Notes under the pieces: generated by a model | What the model was told of the DNA's origin: nothing | Seen by the model: only the letters and a program-made list of their open reading frames with translations | The model's database searches: none | Assembly: GCA_026398255.1 (NCBI GenBank) | Contig: JAPLTG010000011.1 | Location: 26,125 to 90,124, forward strand | Direction of reading: 5' to 3' | DNA: 64,000 bases | Origin: Verrucomicrobiota bacterium | Lineage (GTDB): Bacteria > Verrucomicrobiota > Verrucomicrobiia > Chthoniobacterales > Terrimicrobiaceae | Part shown: piece after piece, positions 42,670 through 51,363 of the stretch | Layout: each line of letters opens with the position of its first letter | How positions within the stretch are numbered: the stretch's first letter is position 1 | Program-made: the position numbers and the translations under genes

Positions 42670-43359
42670 TCAGGCGAGAACCTCGCGGAGCCGTTCATTC
42701 GCCGTGCGTCCGATCTCGATCTTGCCGTTGTTATTCAAAATCAAACACGCCCCGGCGCCCCTTGGCTCTACCTGCTCGATGTGATCCAGTCGCAAAAGCG
42801 TGGAGCGGTCCAGTCGCTCCACCGCAAAATCGGCGAGCAGTTTTTCCCATTCCCGCAGTCGACGGTGGTCGGGGTATTCCATCGATCCGCACAGCACCCG
42901 CGAGTAATTCCCCTCGGCGATGACGGCGGAGATGGTTTCGAGGACGAGGAATCTCCGAGCGGACCCGCTACGGTGCACCGGCACACGCGTGAGCGGCGCC
43001 GTGGGGCGACCGAACGACATCGCCGCCCGAGTCAGCGCGCGGAGAAGACGGTCCTCGGTAACGGGCTTCACAAGATAATCCACCGCATCGGAGTCGAACG
43101 CCTGCCCGCCGTAGCCATTATGAACCGTGGTGAAAATCACCCGCCGATCGCGGCCGACAGATTCGAGAAGCGAGAAGCCATTTTCGCGCCCGATCTCGAT
43201 GTCGAGGAAAACCAGGTCGACAGCATCTCCGGTAAGAACTCCCCTGGCCTGATCGAGACATTCCGCCTCATTGATTCCGGTGACGGCCGAGACTCGCTCG
43301 AGCATTCCGCGAAGCGCGGAGCGGTCGGTCTTGCTGTCATCGACAATCAGAGTTCGCAT
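42670..43359 (-). CDS. LytTR-family response regulator
   Basis: A 229-residue two-domain regulator. The receiver domain (1-~115) has the acidic pocket in TLIVDDSKTD, phospho-acceptor D53 in FLDIEIG, and the conserved Lys in DYLVKPV. Residues ~130-229 are a LytTR DNA-binding domain (FLVLETISAVIAEGNYSRVL, then LLRLDHIEQVEPRGAGACLI). The start at ATG 43359 opens the receiver fold. It is 16 bases downstream of the kinase gene and so cognate by position. Confidence 0.85.
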   Translation of the reverse strand: MRTLIVDDSKTDRSALRGMLERVSAVTGINEAECLDQARGVLTGDAVDLVFLDIEIGRENGFSLLESVGRDRRVIFTTVHNGYGGQAFDSDAVDYLVKPVTEDRLLRALTRAAMSFGRPTAPLTRVPVHRSGSARRFLVLETISAVIAEGNYSRVLCGSMEYPDHRRLREWEKLLADFAVERLDRSTLLRLDHIEQVEPRGAGACLILNNNGKIEIGRTANERLREVLA

Positions 43360-43375
43360 GGTTTCAAGGCACTGG

Positions 43376-44902
43376 CTATTTGTGCAACTCGGGCACGGTG
43401 ATTTCAAAACAAATCCCGCTCGGCTCCACGGGGCGAGTCGAGATTCCACCTCCGAGGAGCGAGACATTCTGCCGCACCACCGCGAGTCCTAGGCCGACGC
43501 CACGATCCATAAGGTTTGTGTTGGTGTCACTCTGTCCAAATTCCTTGAAAAGCTCGTCGAGCTTCCCTGGCGGAATTCCCGGCCCTTCGTCGGCAATGCT
43601 CAACTCCAAGGACGAGCCCTTTTTGGAAATTGAAATCCAAATCCTTGCGTTCGGCTTCACGCTAAATTTCACCGAGTTTTGGGCCAAATTCAGGAGGATT
43701 TGGGAAAGCCTCACCGCATCCGTGCTGAATTTCTCGTTCTCATCCTCGGGCAGGCGCCAGATGATCTCGGTGGAGCGTCCCCGCGCAATCGCTTCGATGA
43801 GCGCTCCGATGTCCTCCACCCAATCCCGAAGGTAAAAATTCTGAGGCCGCACGGGCGTGTGCCCAGACCCTGCGGCGGAGAGATCGAGCAAGTTGGTCAG
43901 GATCAGATTCAGGTATTGGCCACCAGCGCGGACTTTTTCCAGGTGCTCTAGGAATTCCTCAGGGAGGGCATGCTTCTCGCTTTCCATCAGCAAGGATTGG
44001 GAAAGATTCACCAATGCACTGATCGGCGTGCGGATTTCGTGGCTCACGCCCGCGAGAAACCGACTTCGTGCCAGGGCAATCCGCTCGGCTTCGCTCCGGA
44101 GTGTGGACTCCACGCGGTAGGCAGCCTCCAGCTCGGCAGCGGCTTTTTTTTGCTCTGTCACATCCTGCATCGCGATAACGATCAATCCCCCAACGAGGGT
44201 GGTGTGAAATAGGATGTCCCGCGTTACGCCATCCTTGCCCATGACAAAAAACTCCACGTTCTCGATCGGTATGTTTATATTAGCCGCATTGGCAAGCGCA
44301 TCGCGCCACCAATCCACAACCATCTTTCGATATTCCTCCTCCGGATAGGCCTTGGCCGCCCACGCCATGGCCGACGGCATATCCTCGAGCGTGTAGCCGA
44401 GGAGACGGGTGAATTCCTTGTTGATGAGGGTGATTTCGCCGTCGCCGGTTGTCCGACTCGTGATGACTGGGATCGGGAAGTTGTCGAGGATCATGCGGAG
44501 CGAGGCCTCGTTGCGCTCTTGGGTCTCCCTAGCCTGGGCGAGTTCGTTCTCGGTCTCCTTGTGCCGGGTGATATTCAGGATTTGAAGCATCATCGAGCCG
44601 GGGACTTCCTCGAATTTTGTGAGGAACACATCGGTGAATAAACGCCCGCCGTCCCTCGCAGGAAATTCCAAATCCATGCAGCGCGAGGGGAGCGCGCCGG
44701 AGACCACATCCTCCCAGGCCTTCCGGAAAACCTCGCGGCTGGCGGGCTCGAGGATATCGTCGAAATGCTTTCCGAGGAATTCCCCAGCGGGGCGCTGAAA
44801 AATGTTGAGAAGCGCGGGATTCAGGCAAAGCCACGCACCATTCTCATCCAGCAATCCGTGTCCGAGGTAGGACTTCCGGCACCACTCGGGCATTCTGGTC
44901 AT
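43376..44902 (-). CDS. PAS-domain sensor histidine kinase
   Basis: A 508-residue soluble-looking kinase with no membrane helix. Residues ~10-120 and ~132-255 are PAS/PAC domains (GLLDENGAWLCLNPALLNIF; ITLINKEFTRLLGYTLEDM). A HisKA domain carries H288 in GVSHEIRTPIS. The ATPase domain has the N-box LAQNSVKF and G-boxes ADEGPGIPPG and GVGLGLAVV. A cytosolic signal is likely. It is paired with the downstream LytTR regulator, which is unusual because LytTR partners are normally HPK10-type membrane kinases. Confidence 0.85.
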   Translation of the reverse strand: MTRMPEWCRKSYLGHGLLDENGAWLCLNPALLNIFQRPAGEFLGKHFDDILEPASREVFRKAWEDVVSGALPSRCMDLEFPARDGGRLFTDVFLTKFEEVPGSMMLQILNITRHKETENELAQARETQERNEASLRMILDNFPIPVITSRTTGDGEITLINKEFTRLLGYTLEDMPSAMAWAAKAYPEEEYRKMVVDWWRDALANAANINIPIENVEFFVMGKDGVTRDILFHTTLVGGLIVIAMQDVTEQKKAAAELEAAYRVESTLRSEAERIALARSRFLAGVSHEIRTPISALVNLSQSLLMESEKHALPEEFLEHLEKVRAGGQYLNLILTNLLDLSAAGSGHTPVRPQNFYLRDWVEDIGALIEAIARGRSTEIIWRLPEDENEKFSTDAVRLSQILLNLAQNSVKFSVKPNARIWISISKKGSSLELSIADEGPGIPPGKLDELFKEFGQSDTNTNLMDRGVGLGLAVVRQNVSLLGGGISTRPVEPSGICFEITVPELHK

Positions 44903-44907
44903 AGGCT

Positions 44908-47900
44908 TTACTCCTTCAAGCGAAGCAAAAGATCGCCGGTGTCCACGGCATCGCCGGCCTTGACGAAAAGCTCGCCGATCACGCCATTCGCAGGCGCGTA
45001 GAGCGTGGTCTGCATTTTCATCGCCTCGAGCGTGAGAATCTTGTCGCCCTTCGCCACGCGCGCGCCCACCCCGACATCCATCGAGCTGACCATGCCCGGG
45101 ATCGGCGCGCCGACTTCGTTGGCTTTCGACGCATCGGCTTTCGGCCTCGCGGCAGCTTTGGTTTTGAGCGAGCGGTCGACCGCCGTGGCCTCGCGCGGCA
45201 TGCCATTGAACTCGAAGGAAACGATGCGGCGGCCGTCCTTTCCAGGCTCGCCGACATTGATGAGCTTCACGAAGAGAGTTTTGCCCTGCTCGATATCGAT
45301 GGCGATTTCCTCGCCGGATTTCAGGCCGTAGAAAAACGCGGGCGTCGGGAGTTTCGAGACATCCCCGAACTCGCGCGTGATTTTCCAGAAGTCGGCAAAA
45401 ACTCCGGGATACATGAGGTGGCTGTAGAGATCGTCTTCGGTCGGCTCGCGCTTGAGCTTCGTGGCGAGTTCGGCACGGACCTCATCGAGATCGACCTTCG
45501 GCGCTCGCGCCTTGGCGGGCTTGGATTTTCCGAGCACGACTTCGACGAGTTTTTTCGGCCAGCCGCCCATTGGCTCCCCAAGTCCTCCCGCGAGCATGTC
45601 CTTCACCGACTCGGGGAATGCGGTGCCGGGCTCGAGATTCAGCACATCGGCAGGCTTGATGCCGCGCGTGAAAAGGAAGAGCGCCATGTCACCGACGACC
45701 TTGCTGGAGGGCGTCACTTTCACGATGTCTCCGAAGAGTTGGTTCACCTCCGCGTAGCAACGCGCGATCTCGGGCCAGCGGTGCGAGAGGCCCATGCTGG
45801 AGGCTTGTTCCTTGAGGTTTGTGAACTGCCCACCCGGCATCTCGTGCACATAGACCTCCGCACTGCCGGTGCGCGGCGAGGTATCGAACGGCGCGTAGAA
45901 ATTGCGCACCTGCTCCCAGTAAACAGCGAATTCCTCGAGCGCGTCGAGATCGAGGCCCGAGTCGCGAGGGGTGTTTTGGAGTGCGGCGACGAGGCTGTTG
46001 AGGTTCGGCTGCGAGGTCGAGCCGGACATCGAGGAAATCGAGGCGTCCACCACATCCACCCCGGCCTCGGCGGCCATGAGGAGCGAGGCGGAATTCACAC
46101 CGCTCGTGTCGTGGGTGTGGAAATGCACCGGCAACGAAACCTCCTCGCGGAGGGCCTTGATCAAAGCGCGGGCGGCGAAGGGACGGCACAGGCCGGCCAT
46201 ATCTTTCACCGCGAGGATGTGCGCGCCCATTTTCTCCAACTCCTTCGCGAGGCCGATGTAGTATTTCAGCGAATACTTGGTGCGCTTGGGGTCGAGGATG
46301 TCGCCGGTGTAGCAGACCGTTCCCTCGCAAATGCCGCGCGTGTGTTTTCGCACCGCCTCCATCGCGGCGCGCATATTCGGGAGGTCGTTCAGTGAATCGA
46401 AAATCCGGAAGATATCCATGCCGCACTCGGCCGAGTGTTTGATGAAACCGGCGACGACATTTGGCGGGTAGTTCGAGTAGCCGACGGCGTTCGAGCCGCG
46501 CAGGAGCATCTGGAAACAGATGTTCGGAACCCGCTCGCGGATTTCGCGGAGTCGATCCCATGGGTCCTCGTAAAGAAACCTCATCGAGGCGTCGAAGGTC
46601 GCCCCGCCCCACATCTCGAGGCTGAAAAGCTCGGACGAGCGCCGCGCCACGGCATCGGCTACGGCGAGCATGTCGTAGGTGCGAACGCGCGTAGCGAGGA
46701 GCGATTGGTGCGCATCGCGGAAGGTGGTGTCAGTGAAAAGCAGGCGCTTTTGTTTGCGCGTCCACTCGGCGAATTTCTCGGGTCCAAGCTCGAGCAAAAG
46801 CTGGCGCGTTCCCGGCGGCGGAGCCTGCTTGCCGTCGTAGCCTGGCCGCCGCGCGGGCTCGAGCGGCGCGGAGATGCGGTGACCCTTGGCCTGCGGGTTG
46901 CCATTCACAATCACATCGGCGAGGAAGGAAAGCAGGCGCGAGGCGCGGTCGCGGCGGGGCTTGAACTCGAACAGCGACGGCGTGGTGTCGATGAGCGTGG
47001 TCGTCGCCTTGCCCGAGGCGAATTCGGGATTGAGGATGACATTTTCGAGGAACGGAATGTTCGTCTTCACGCCGCGAATACGGAATTCCCGGAGCGCGCG
47101 GAGCATCCGCTGGAGCGCCATCGGAAAGGTCTGCCCGCTCGTGGTGACCTTCGTCAAAAGCGAGTCGTAGAACGGCGTGATCACACTGCCGGTCGTTCCC
47201 ATGCCGCTGTCGAGGCGAACGCCGAATCCCGCCGCGCTGCGGTAGGTGACGATCTTGCCGTAGTTCGGCATGAATTTATTCGCCGGATCCTCGGTGGTGA
47301 TACGGGCCTGGACGGCGTAGCCATTGCAGGGCACTGCGTCTTGCTGCGGCAGCGCGAGCTCGGGGCCGTGCAAGGACGCGCCGGCGGCGACGAGGATTTG
47401 GGAGCGCACGAGGTCAATGCCCGTGACCTGCTCGGTGACGGTGTGCTCGACCTGAATGCGGGGGTTCATCTCAATGAAGAACCACTCTTTTTTATCCACA
47501 TCGTAGAGGAACTCGATCGTTCCGGCGTTGTTGTAGCCGATGCCGGCGGCGAGACGCACGGAAGCCTCGCAGAGGTCGCGGCGCACGCCGGGGTCGAGGT
47601 CCACGGACGGCGCGATCTCGACCACCTTCTGGTGGCGGCGCTGGACGGAGCAGTCGCGCTCGTGGAGGTGGAGGACATTGCCGTGACGGTCGCCGAGGAT
47701 TTGCACCTCGATGTGCTTCGCGCGCGGAATGTATTTTTCGAGGAACACGGCGGAGTTGCCGAACGCCCGGCCCGCCTCGCCCTGCGCCTCGTCGAGTAGC
47801 GGCGCCAAATCCTCGGGTTTTTTGACCACGCGCATGCCGCGCCCGCCTCCGCCGAAGGCCGCCTTGATGATCAGTGGGAACCCGATTTTTTTTGCGATCC

Positions 47901-48375
47901 GCAACGCCTCAGCTCGCTCGGTCACCGCATCCTCAGTGCCGGGAAGCACGGGGACATTGAGCTTTTGGGCGAGGGTGCGGGCGGCGGTTTTGTCGCCCAT
48001 GGAATCGAGGAGATTCGCATCCGGCCCCACGAAAGTAATCCCCGCCTGCTCACAAGCCCGTGCAAACCCGGCGTTCTCGGAGAGGAATCCATAGCCGGGA
48101 TGGATCATGTCCACATCGCGTTCGCGCGCGAGGGCAATGATCCCTTCGATGTCGAGATACGCTCCCACCGGTCCCTTGCCCTCGCCCACCACATAAGCCT
48201 CGTCGGCTTTGAACCGATGCATCGTGTAGCGGTCCTCCTGCGCGTAAATCGCGACCGTTCGCATGCCGAGCTCGGTGGCTGCGCGAAAGACGCGGATGGC
48301 GATTTCGCTGCGGTTGGCGACGAGGAGGGTTTTTCCGGCGACAGAAACGGCCGGGGAGGTGGTCTTGGGTTTCAT
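44908..48375 (-). CDS. pyc: Pyruvate carboxylase
   Basis: A 1155-residue single-chain enzyme that makes oxaloacetate from pyruvate. The biotin carboxylase domain comes first (LVANRSEIAIRVFRAATELG; IKAAFGGGGRGMRVVK; EHTVTEQVTGIDLVRSQI). The carboxyltransferase domain follows (FTDTTFRDAHQSLLATRVRT; HFHTHDTSG, metal site). The biotinyl domain ends the protein, with K1120 in LEAMKMQ. The length is normal for alpha4-type PYC. It is anaplerotic for the TCA cycle and probably its own unit, five bases downstream of nothing on its strand. Confidence 0.93.
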   Translation of the reverse strand: MKPKTTSPAVSVAGKTLLVANRSEIAIRVFRAATELGMRTVAIYAQEDRYTMHRFKADEAYVVGEGKGPVGAYLDIEGIIALARERDVDMIHPGYGFLSENAGFARACEQAGITFVGPDANLLDSMGDKTAARTLAQKLNVPVLPGTEDAVTERAEALRIAKKIGFPLIIKAAFGGGGRGMRVVKKPEDLAPLLDEAQGEAGRAFGNSAVFLEKYIPRAKHIEVQILGDRHGNVLHLHERDCSVQRRHQKVVEIAPSVDLDPGVRRDLCEASVRLAAGIGYNNAGTIEFLYDVDKKEWFFIEMNPRIQVEHTVTEQVTGIDLVRSQILVAAGASLHGPELALPQQDAVPCNGYAVQARITTEDPANKFMPNYGKIVTYRSAAGFGVRLDSGMGTTGSVITPFYDSLLTKVTTSGQTFPMALQRMLRALREFRIRGVKTNIPFLENVILNPEFASGKATTTLIDTTPSLFEFKPRRDRASRLLSFLADVIVNGNPQAKGHRISAPLEPARRPGYDGKQAPPPGTRQLLLELGPEKFAEWTRKQKRLLFTDTTFRDAHQSLLATRVRTYDMLAVADAVARRSSELFSLEMWGGATFDASMRFLYEDPWDRLREIRERVPNICFQMLLRGSNAVGYSNYPPNVVAGFIKHSAECGMDIFRIFDSLNDLPNMRAAMEAVRKHTRGICEGTVCYTGDILDPKRTKYSLKYYIGLAKELEKMGAHILAVKDMAGLCRPFAARALIKALREEVSLPVHFHTHDTSGVNSASLLMAAEAGVDVVDASISSMSGSTSQPNLNSLVAALQNTPRDSGLDLDALEEFAVYWEQVRNFYAPFDTSPRTGSAEVYVHEMPGGQFTNLKEQASSMGLSHRWPEIARCYAEVNQLFGDIVKVTPSSKVVGDMALFLFTRGIKPADVLNLEPGTAFPESVKDMLAGGLGEPMGGWPKKLVEVVLGKSKPAKARAPKVDLDEVRAELATKLKREPTEDDLYSHLMYPGVFADFWKITREFGDVSKLPTPAFFYGLKSGEEIAIDIEQGKTLFVKLINVGEPGKDGRRIVSFEFNGMPREATAVDRSLKTKAAARPKADASKANEVGAPIPGMVSSMDVGVGARVAKGDKILTLEAMKMQTTLYAPANGVIGELFVKAGDAVDTGDLLLRLKE

Positions 48376-48435
48376 ACGGGAGAAAAGGGTCGCCGTTTAT
48401 AGAATCCAACCCCTCGGAAGGCAATCCTTCCACCC

Positions 48436-48455
48436 GATAGGGCGTTTCCCCTATC
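48436..48455. repeat. Inverted repeat upstream of ruvC
   Basis: GATAGGG (48436-48442) and CCCTATC (48449-48455) form a perfect 7-bp palindrome with a 6-base loop, ten bases before the ruvC ATG. A second one, GGAAGG-CAAT-CCTTCC, is at 48416-48431. They lie in the 89-bp divergent spacer between pyc and ruvC and may be operators or RNA hairpins. Confidence 0.4.
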
Positions 48456-48464
48456 CTAGGCCCC

Positions 48465-48959
48465 ATGGCTTCCGAGGAGATTTTGCTGGCCGTGGATCCG
48501 TCGCTTCGCGGCACCGGATTCGCCATTCTGTGGCGCGACGCCGGCAAGGTGCGCTGCCTCCATTTCGATGTGGTCAAAAACCCACCCAAACTCTCGCACG
48601 CCGGTTGCCTCCTCGAAATCCACACCCGCTTGGGTGATGCCATCAAGCAATTCCACCCGAGCGCCATGGCGGTGGAGAGCGTGATTTATGTGCAGAGTTT
48701 TGCTACCGCCATCACGCTCGGATCCGCTCGTGGAGCTGTTTTACTGGCTGCAGCCCATCACGGCCTCACCATCCACGAATACGCCCCTCGCCGCGTGAAG
48801 CAGGCGGTGGTCGGACGCGGCGGCGCGCAGAAAACCCAAGTTTCTTTTATGATCCGCTCGATCCTCGGCCTGACGGTCACGCCCCCGCCCGACGCCGCCG
48901 ACGCCATCGCCGTGGGACTCACCCATTTTCAAACCGCGAAACTCTCCGCGCTTCGATGA
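48465..48959 (+). CDS. ruvC: Holliday junction resolvase RuvC
   Basis: A 164-residue endonuclease that cuts four-way junctions. The acidic catalytic residues are in place: Asp in LAVDPSLRGTGFA, Glu in MAVESVIYVQ, and the C-terminal pair in PDAADAIAVGLTH. The length is normal. ruvA and ruvB are not in the window. The stop overlaps the lipB start by four bases. Confidence 0.92.
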   Translation: MASEEILLAVDPSLRGTGFAILWRDAGKVRCLHFDVVKNPPKLSHAGCLLEIHTRLGDAIKQFHPSAMAVESVIYVQSFATAITLGSARGAVLLAAAHHGLTIHEYAPRRVKQAVVGRGGAQKTQVSFMIRSILGLTVTPPPDAADAIAVGLTHFQTAKLSALR

Positions 48960-49588
48960 AAATTCTCACTCCGGGCCGGATCTCGTTCGAAGCCGCCCTC
49001 GCGCTCCAGGAAAATCTCGTCGCCGAACTCCAAGCCGGTCGTGGCGAGGAAACTCTCGTCCTCCTCGAGCACGAACCCGTCTACACCATCGGCCGCACGC
49101 GCGACCGCTCCAGCCTCCGCCAAAACCTCCCCCACCCCGTTTTTGAAACCAACCGCGGAGGCCAGGCTACTTTCCACGGCCCCGGCCAACTCGTGGGCTA
49201 CCCGGTCCTCGACCTCTCGCGGCGCGGACGCGACCTTCACCGCTACCTGAGATTTCTCGAGGATTTGCTGATCGAACTTTCCGCCAGCTACGGCGTCACC
49301 GCCCAAAACCGCGAGGGACTCACCGGCGTGTGGGTCGGCCCGCGCAAACTCGCCTCGCTCGGGGTCGGCGTCCGCAAATGGATTTCGATGCACGGCTTCG
49401 CCATCAACATCACCCGCGAGTCCACCGAGTCCTTCGCTCACATCACACCCTGCGGCCTCACCGGCGTGGAAATGACCAGTCTCGCTCATGAAAGCGGAGC
49501 GGATATTTCGATCGAAGACGCCCTCGCACGAACGGTGGATTTGTTTATGCAACGAATCAATCATATGACCGATTCACGAACCCTATAA
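48956..49588 (+). CDS. lipB: Octanoyl-[acyl-carrier protein] transferase
   Basis: A 210-residue lipoyl synthesis enzyme. RGGQATFHGPGQLVGYPVLD is the substrate-binding loop with the conserved His, and the catalytic Lys and Cys are in SLGVGVRKWISMHG and HITPCGLTG. It transfers octanoate from ACP to lipoyl domains; lipA is not in the window. The start overlaps ruvC. Confidence 0.93.
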   Translation: MKILTPGRISFEAALALQENLVAELQAGRGEETLVLLEHEPVYTIGRTRDRSSLRQNLPHPVFETNRGGQATFHGPGQLVGYPVLDLSRRGRDLHRYLRFLEDLLIELSASYGVTAQNREGLTGVWVGPRKLASLGVGVRKWISMHGFAINITRESTESFAHITPCGLTGVEMTSLAHESGADISIEDALARTVDLFMQRINHMTDSRTL

Positions 49589-49593
49589 AAGTT

Positions 49594-49627
49594 GCAGGCC
49601 GCCGCAACGAAAGTTACGACGGCCTGC
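49594..49627. terminator. GAAA-tetraloop hairpin between convergent genes
   Basis: GCAGGCCGCCGCAAC and GTTACGACGGCCTGC pair with two mismatches around a GAAA tetraloop. It directly follows lipB and faces the methyltransferase gene. There is no T-run on the rightward strand, so it may be a transcript 3' end rather than a textbook terminator. Confidence 0.45.
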
Positions 49628-49722
49628 TGTTCCCCCCAGAACGGATTTAAATTCTCACACCCTCTTCCGGGGCGCAATACTTTTTTTAAAATATTTTTTG
49701 GCCCTGCTTCGATAACGCGCGG

Positions 49723-50460
49723 TCACGGGGAAATCGGTGGCTTTTCAAAAATCACCATGTGCTGCCACGGGAGAAAGTCGTGCGTGGCCACCCACCGAAA
49801 TCCAACGGACTCCAGCTCGAGGCGAATCTGGCGCTCCGTCATTTTGTGGAGGGGCTTGATGGGAACGGCCGGATCCTCGGCGCGGTATTCCAAAAGGACG
49901 ACCCTCCCGCCGGGACGCAGAGCGGACATCAGGGATTCCAGCATTTCCTGGGGATGCGAAAACTCGTGGTAGGCATCGACCATGAGGGCGAGGTCGATCG
50001 AGTCGGGCGGGAGCTTGGTGCCATCCACCGCACCGAGGTGGGGCTCCACATTTTTGACGCCGAGTTCCTCGGCCCGCGATTGAAGAAAGGTCAGCATCTC
50101 GGGCTGAATATCGACCGCCACGACGCGGCCCTGCGGGACCAGCGGCGCGATGCGGAACGCGTGGTAACCCGAGCCCGCCCCGATATCGGCCACCACATCA
50201 GTGGGCTTCAGGGCCAAGGCCGCCACCGCCCGACTCGGTGCCTCCTCGGACTCGCGGTTGTCGCGTTCGAGCCAATCGATCCCCTCATGCCCCATGACCA
50301 GCGAAATCTCCCGCCCCATGAAAAATTTCCCGGTTCCGTCAGACGACGCCGCGCCGTGGTTGTAACAAGCGCGGACGGGCACGGATGAAAGAAGGAAGGC
50401 CAGCGACAAAACAAGCCCGAGCAGATTCGAGCGGTTGAAAAGAGAGGGCGTCGTGCTCAT
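49723..50460 (-). CDS. Exported class I SAM-dependent methyltransferase
   Basis: A 245-residue protein with an N-terminal signal peptide (hydrophobic core ~13-26, probable cleavage VRA-CY) and then a methyltransferase fold: VVADIGAGSGYHAFRIAPLV (SAM motif I), VVAVDIQPEMLTFLQSRAEE, and ALRPGGRVVLLEYRAED. The cysteine just after the signal is not in a standard lipobox. A SAM-dependent enzyme outside the cytosol lacks an obvious cofactor source, so either the protein is retained or its role is unusual. Confidence 0.78.
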   Translation of the reverse strand: MSTTPSLFNRSNLLGLVLSLAFLLSSVPVRACYNHGAASSDGTGKFFMGREISLVMGHEGIDWLERDNRESEEAPSRAVAALALKPTDVVADIGAGSGYHAFRIAPLVPQGRVVAVDIQPEMLTFLQSRAEELGVKNVEPHLGAVDGTKLPPDSIDLALMVDAYHEFSHPQEMLESLMSALRPGGRVVLLEYRAEDPAVPIKPLHKMTERQIRLELESVGFRWVATHDFLPWQHMVIFEKPPISP

Positions 50461-50470
50461 TGGGGCAGGG

Positions 50471-50542
50471 AGCCGATGACGAGACTCGAACTCGTGACCT
50501 ATCGATTACGAATCGATTGCACTACCACTGTGCTACATCGGC
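50471..50542 (-). tRNA. tRNA-Thr (anticodon CGT)
   Basis: 72 bases fold into a full cloverleaf on the minus strand. The acceptor stem is GCCGATG / CATCGGC with discriminator T. The D arm contains AGTGGTAG, the anticodon stem is ATCGA / TCGAT with loop TTCGTAA (anticodon CGT, reading ACG), and the T arm is ACGAG-TTCGAGT-CTCGT. CCA is not encoded. Confidence 0.9.
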
Positions 50543-50589
50543 GAGAGGCTGGAATTTGCCACACTCGCGATGGGGCTGCCAATGTGTTT

Positions 50590-51363
50590 TTACCGGATGA
50601 TGCCGCGCTGGCTGGCCTCGATGAATTCGAGGAGGCGGGCGATCGACTCGGGGCCGGAGTGCTCGGCGGCGATTTTTTCGCAAGCCTGCTTCACATTCAT
50701 GTTCGAGCGGTAGAGGAGGCGGTAGGCTTCGCGGAGGGCGCGGGTGTCCTCGGGGGAAAAACCACGGCGCTCCAAGCCGACTTGGTTCACGCCACGGACT
50801 TCGGCGGGGTTGCCGTCGGCGATCATGTAGGGCGGGACATCCTGGACGATCTTCGTGCAACCGCCGACGATGGCGTGGCGGCCGATGCGGCAGAATTGAT
50901 GGATGCCAGAGAGCCCGCCGATGATGGCATGCTCCTCGACCACGACATGGCCGGCGAGCGTGCCGTTGTTCGAGAAAATGACATGGTCGCCGACCACGCA
51001 ATCATGCGCGATGTGCGAGTAGGCGAGGAAATTGCCGTGACTCCCGACAATCGTCTTGGTGCCGGGCAGGGTGCCTCGGTTGACGGTGCAGAATTCGCGG
51101 AAGGTATTTTGGTTTCCGATTTCGAGGTAGGTCGGCTCGGCAGTGTATTTCAAATCCTGCGAGCGCTGGCCGATCGAGCCGTAGGAATAAAACAAATTCC
51201 CCTCCCCGATTTTGGTCGGGCCGGCGATCGAGACATGGCTGATGAGGCGCGTGCCGGAGCCGATTTCGACTTGCGGGCCGATGTGACAAAAGGGGCCAAC
51301 CTCGACGCCGTCGTGGAGCACCGCCGAGGGATCGACGACCGAACTCGGGTGGATGAGCGTCAT
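50590..51363 (-). CDS. lpxA: Acyl-ACP--UDP-N-acetylglucosamine O-acyltransferase
   Basis: A 257-residue left-handed beta-helix protein, the first step of lipid A. The hexapeptide repeats run through residues ~5-180 (IHPSSVVDPSAVLHDGVEVG). The catalytic His is in AYSHIAHDC, followed by GGLSGIHQFCRIGRHAIVGG. The C-terminal helical part is normal. Its start overlaps the lpxC-fabZ stop by four bases. Confidence 0.93.
   Translation of the reverse strand: MTLIHPSSVVDPSAVLHDGVEVGPFCHIGPQVEIGSGTRLISHVSIAGPTKIGEGNLFYSYGSIGQRSQDLKYTAEPTYLEIGNQNTFREFCTVNRGTLPGTKTIVGSHGNFLAYSHIAHDCVVGDHVIFSNNGTLAGHVVVEEHAIIGGLSGIHQFCRIGRHAIVGGCTKIVQDVPPYMIADGNPAEVRGVNQVGLERRGFSPEDTRALREAYRLLYRSNMNVKQACEKIAAEHSGPESIARLLEFIEASQRGIIR

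Noticed and set aside
42507..42698. A 63-codon leftward frame between the LytTR and RHH genes
   Set aside because: It overlaps the LytTR gene end and includes the direct repeats, which read CGFTQKTADSQ; no homology and no good ribosome-binding site.
46435..47799. A 454-codon frame on the plus strand
   Set aside because: It is antisense to the carboxylase gene pyc, whose domains are complete.
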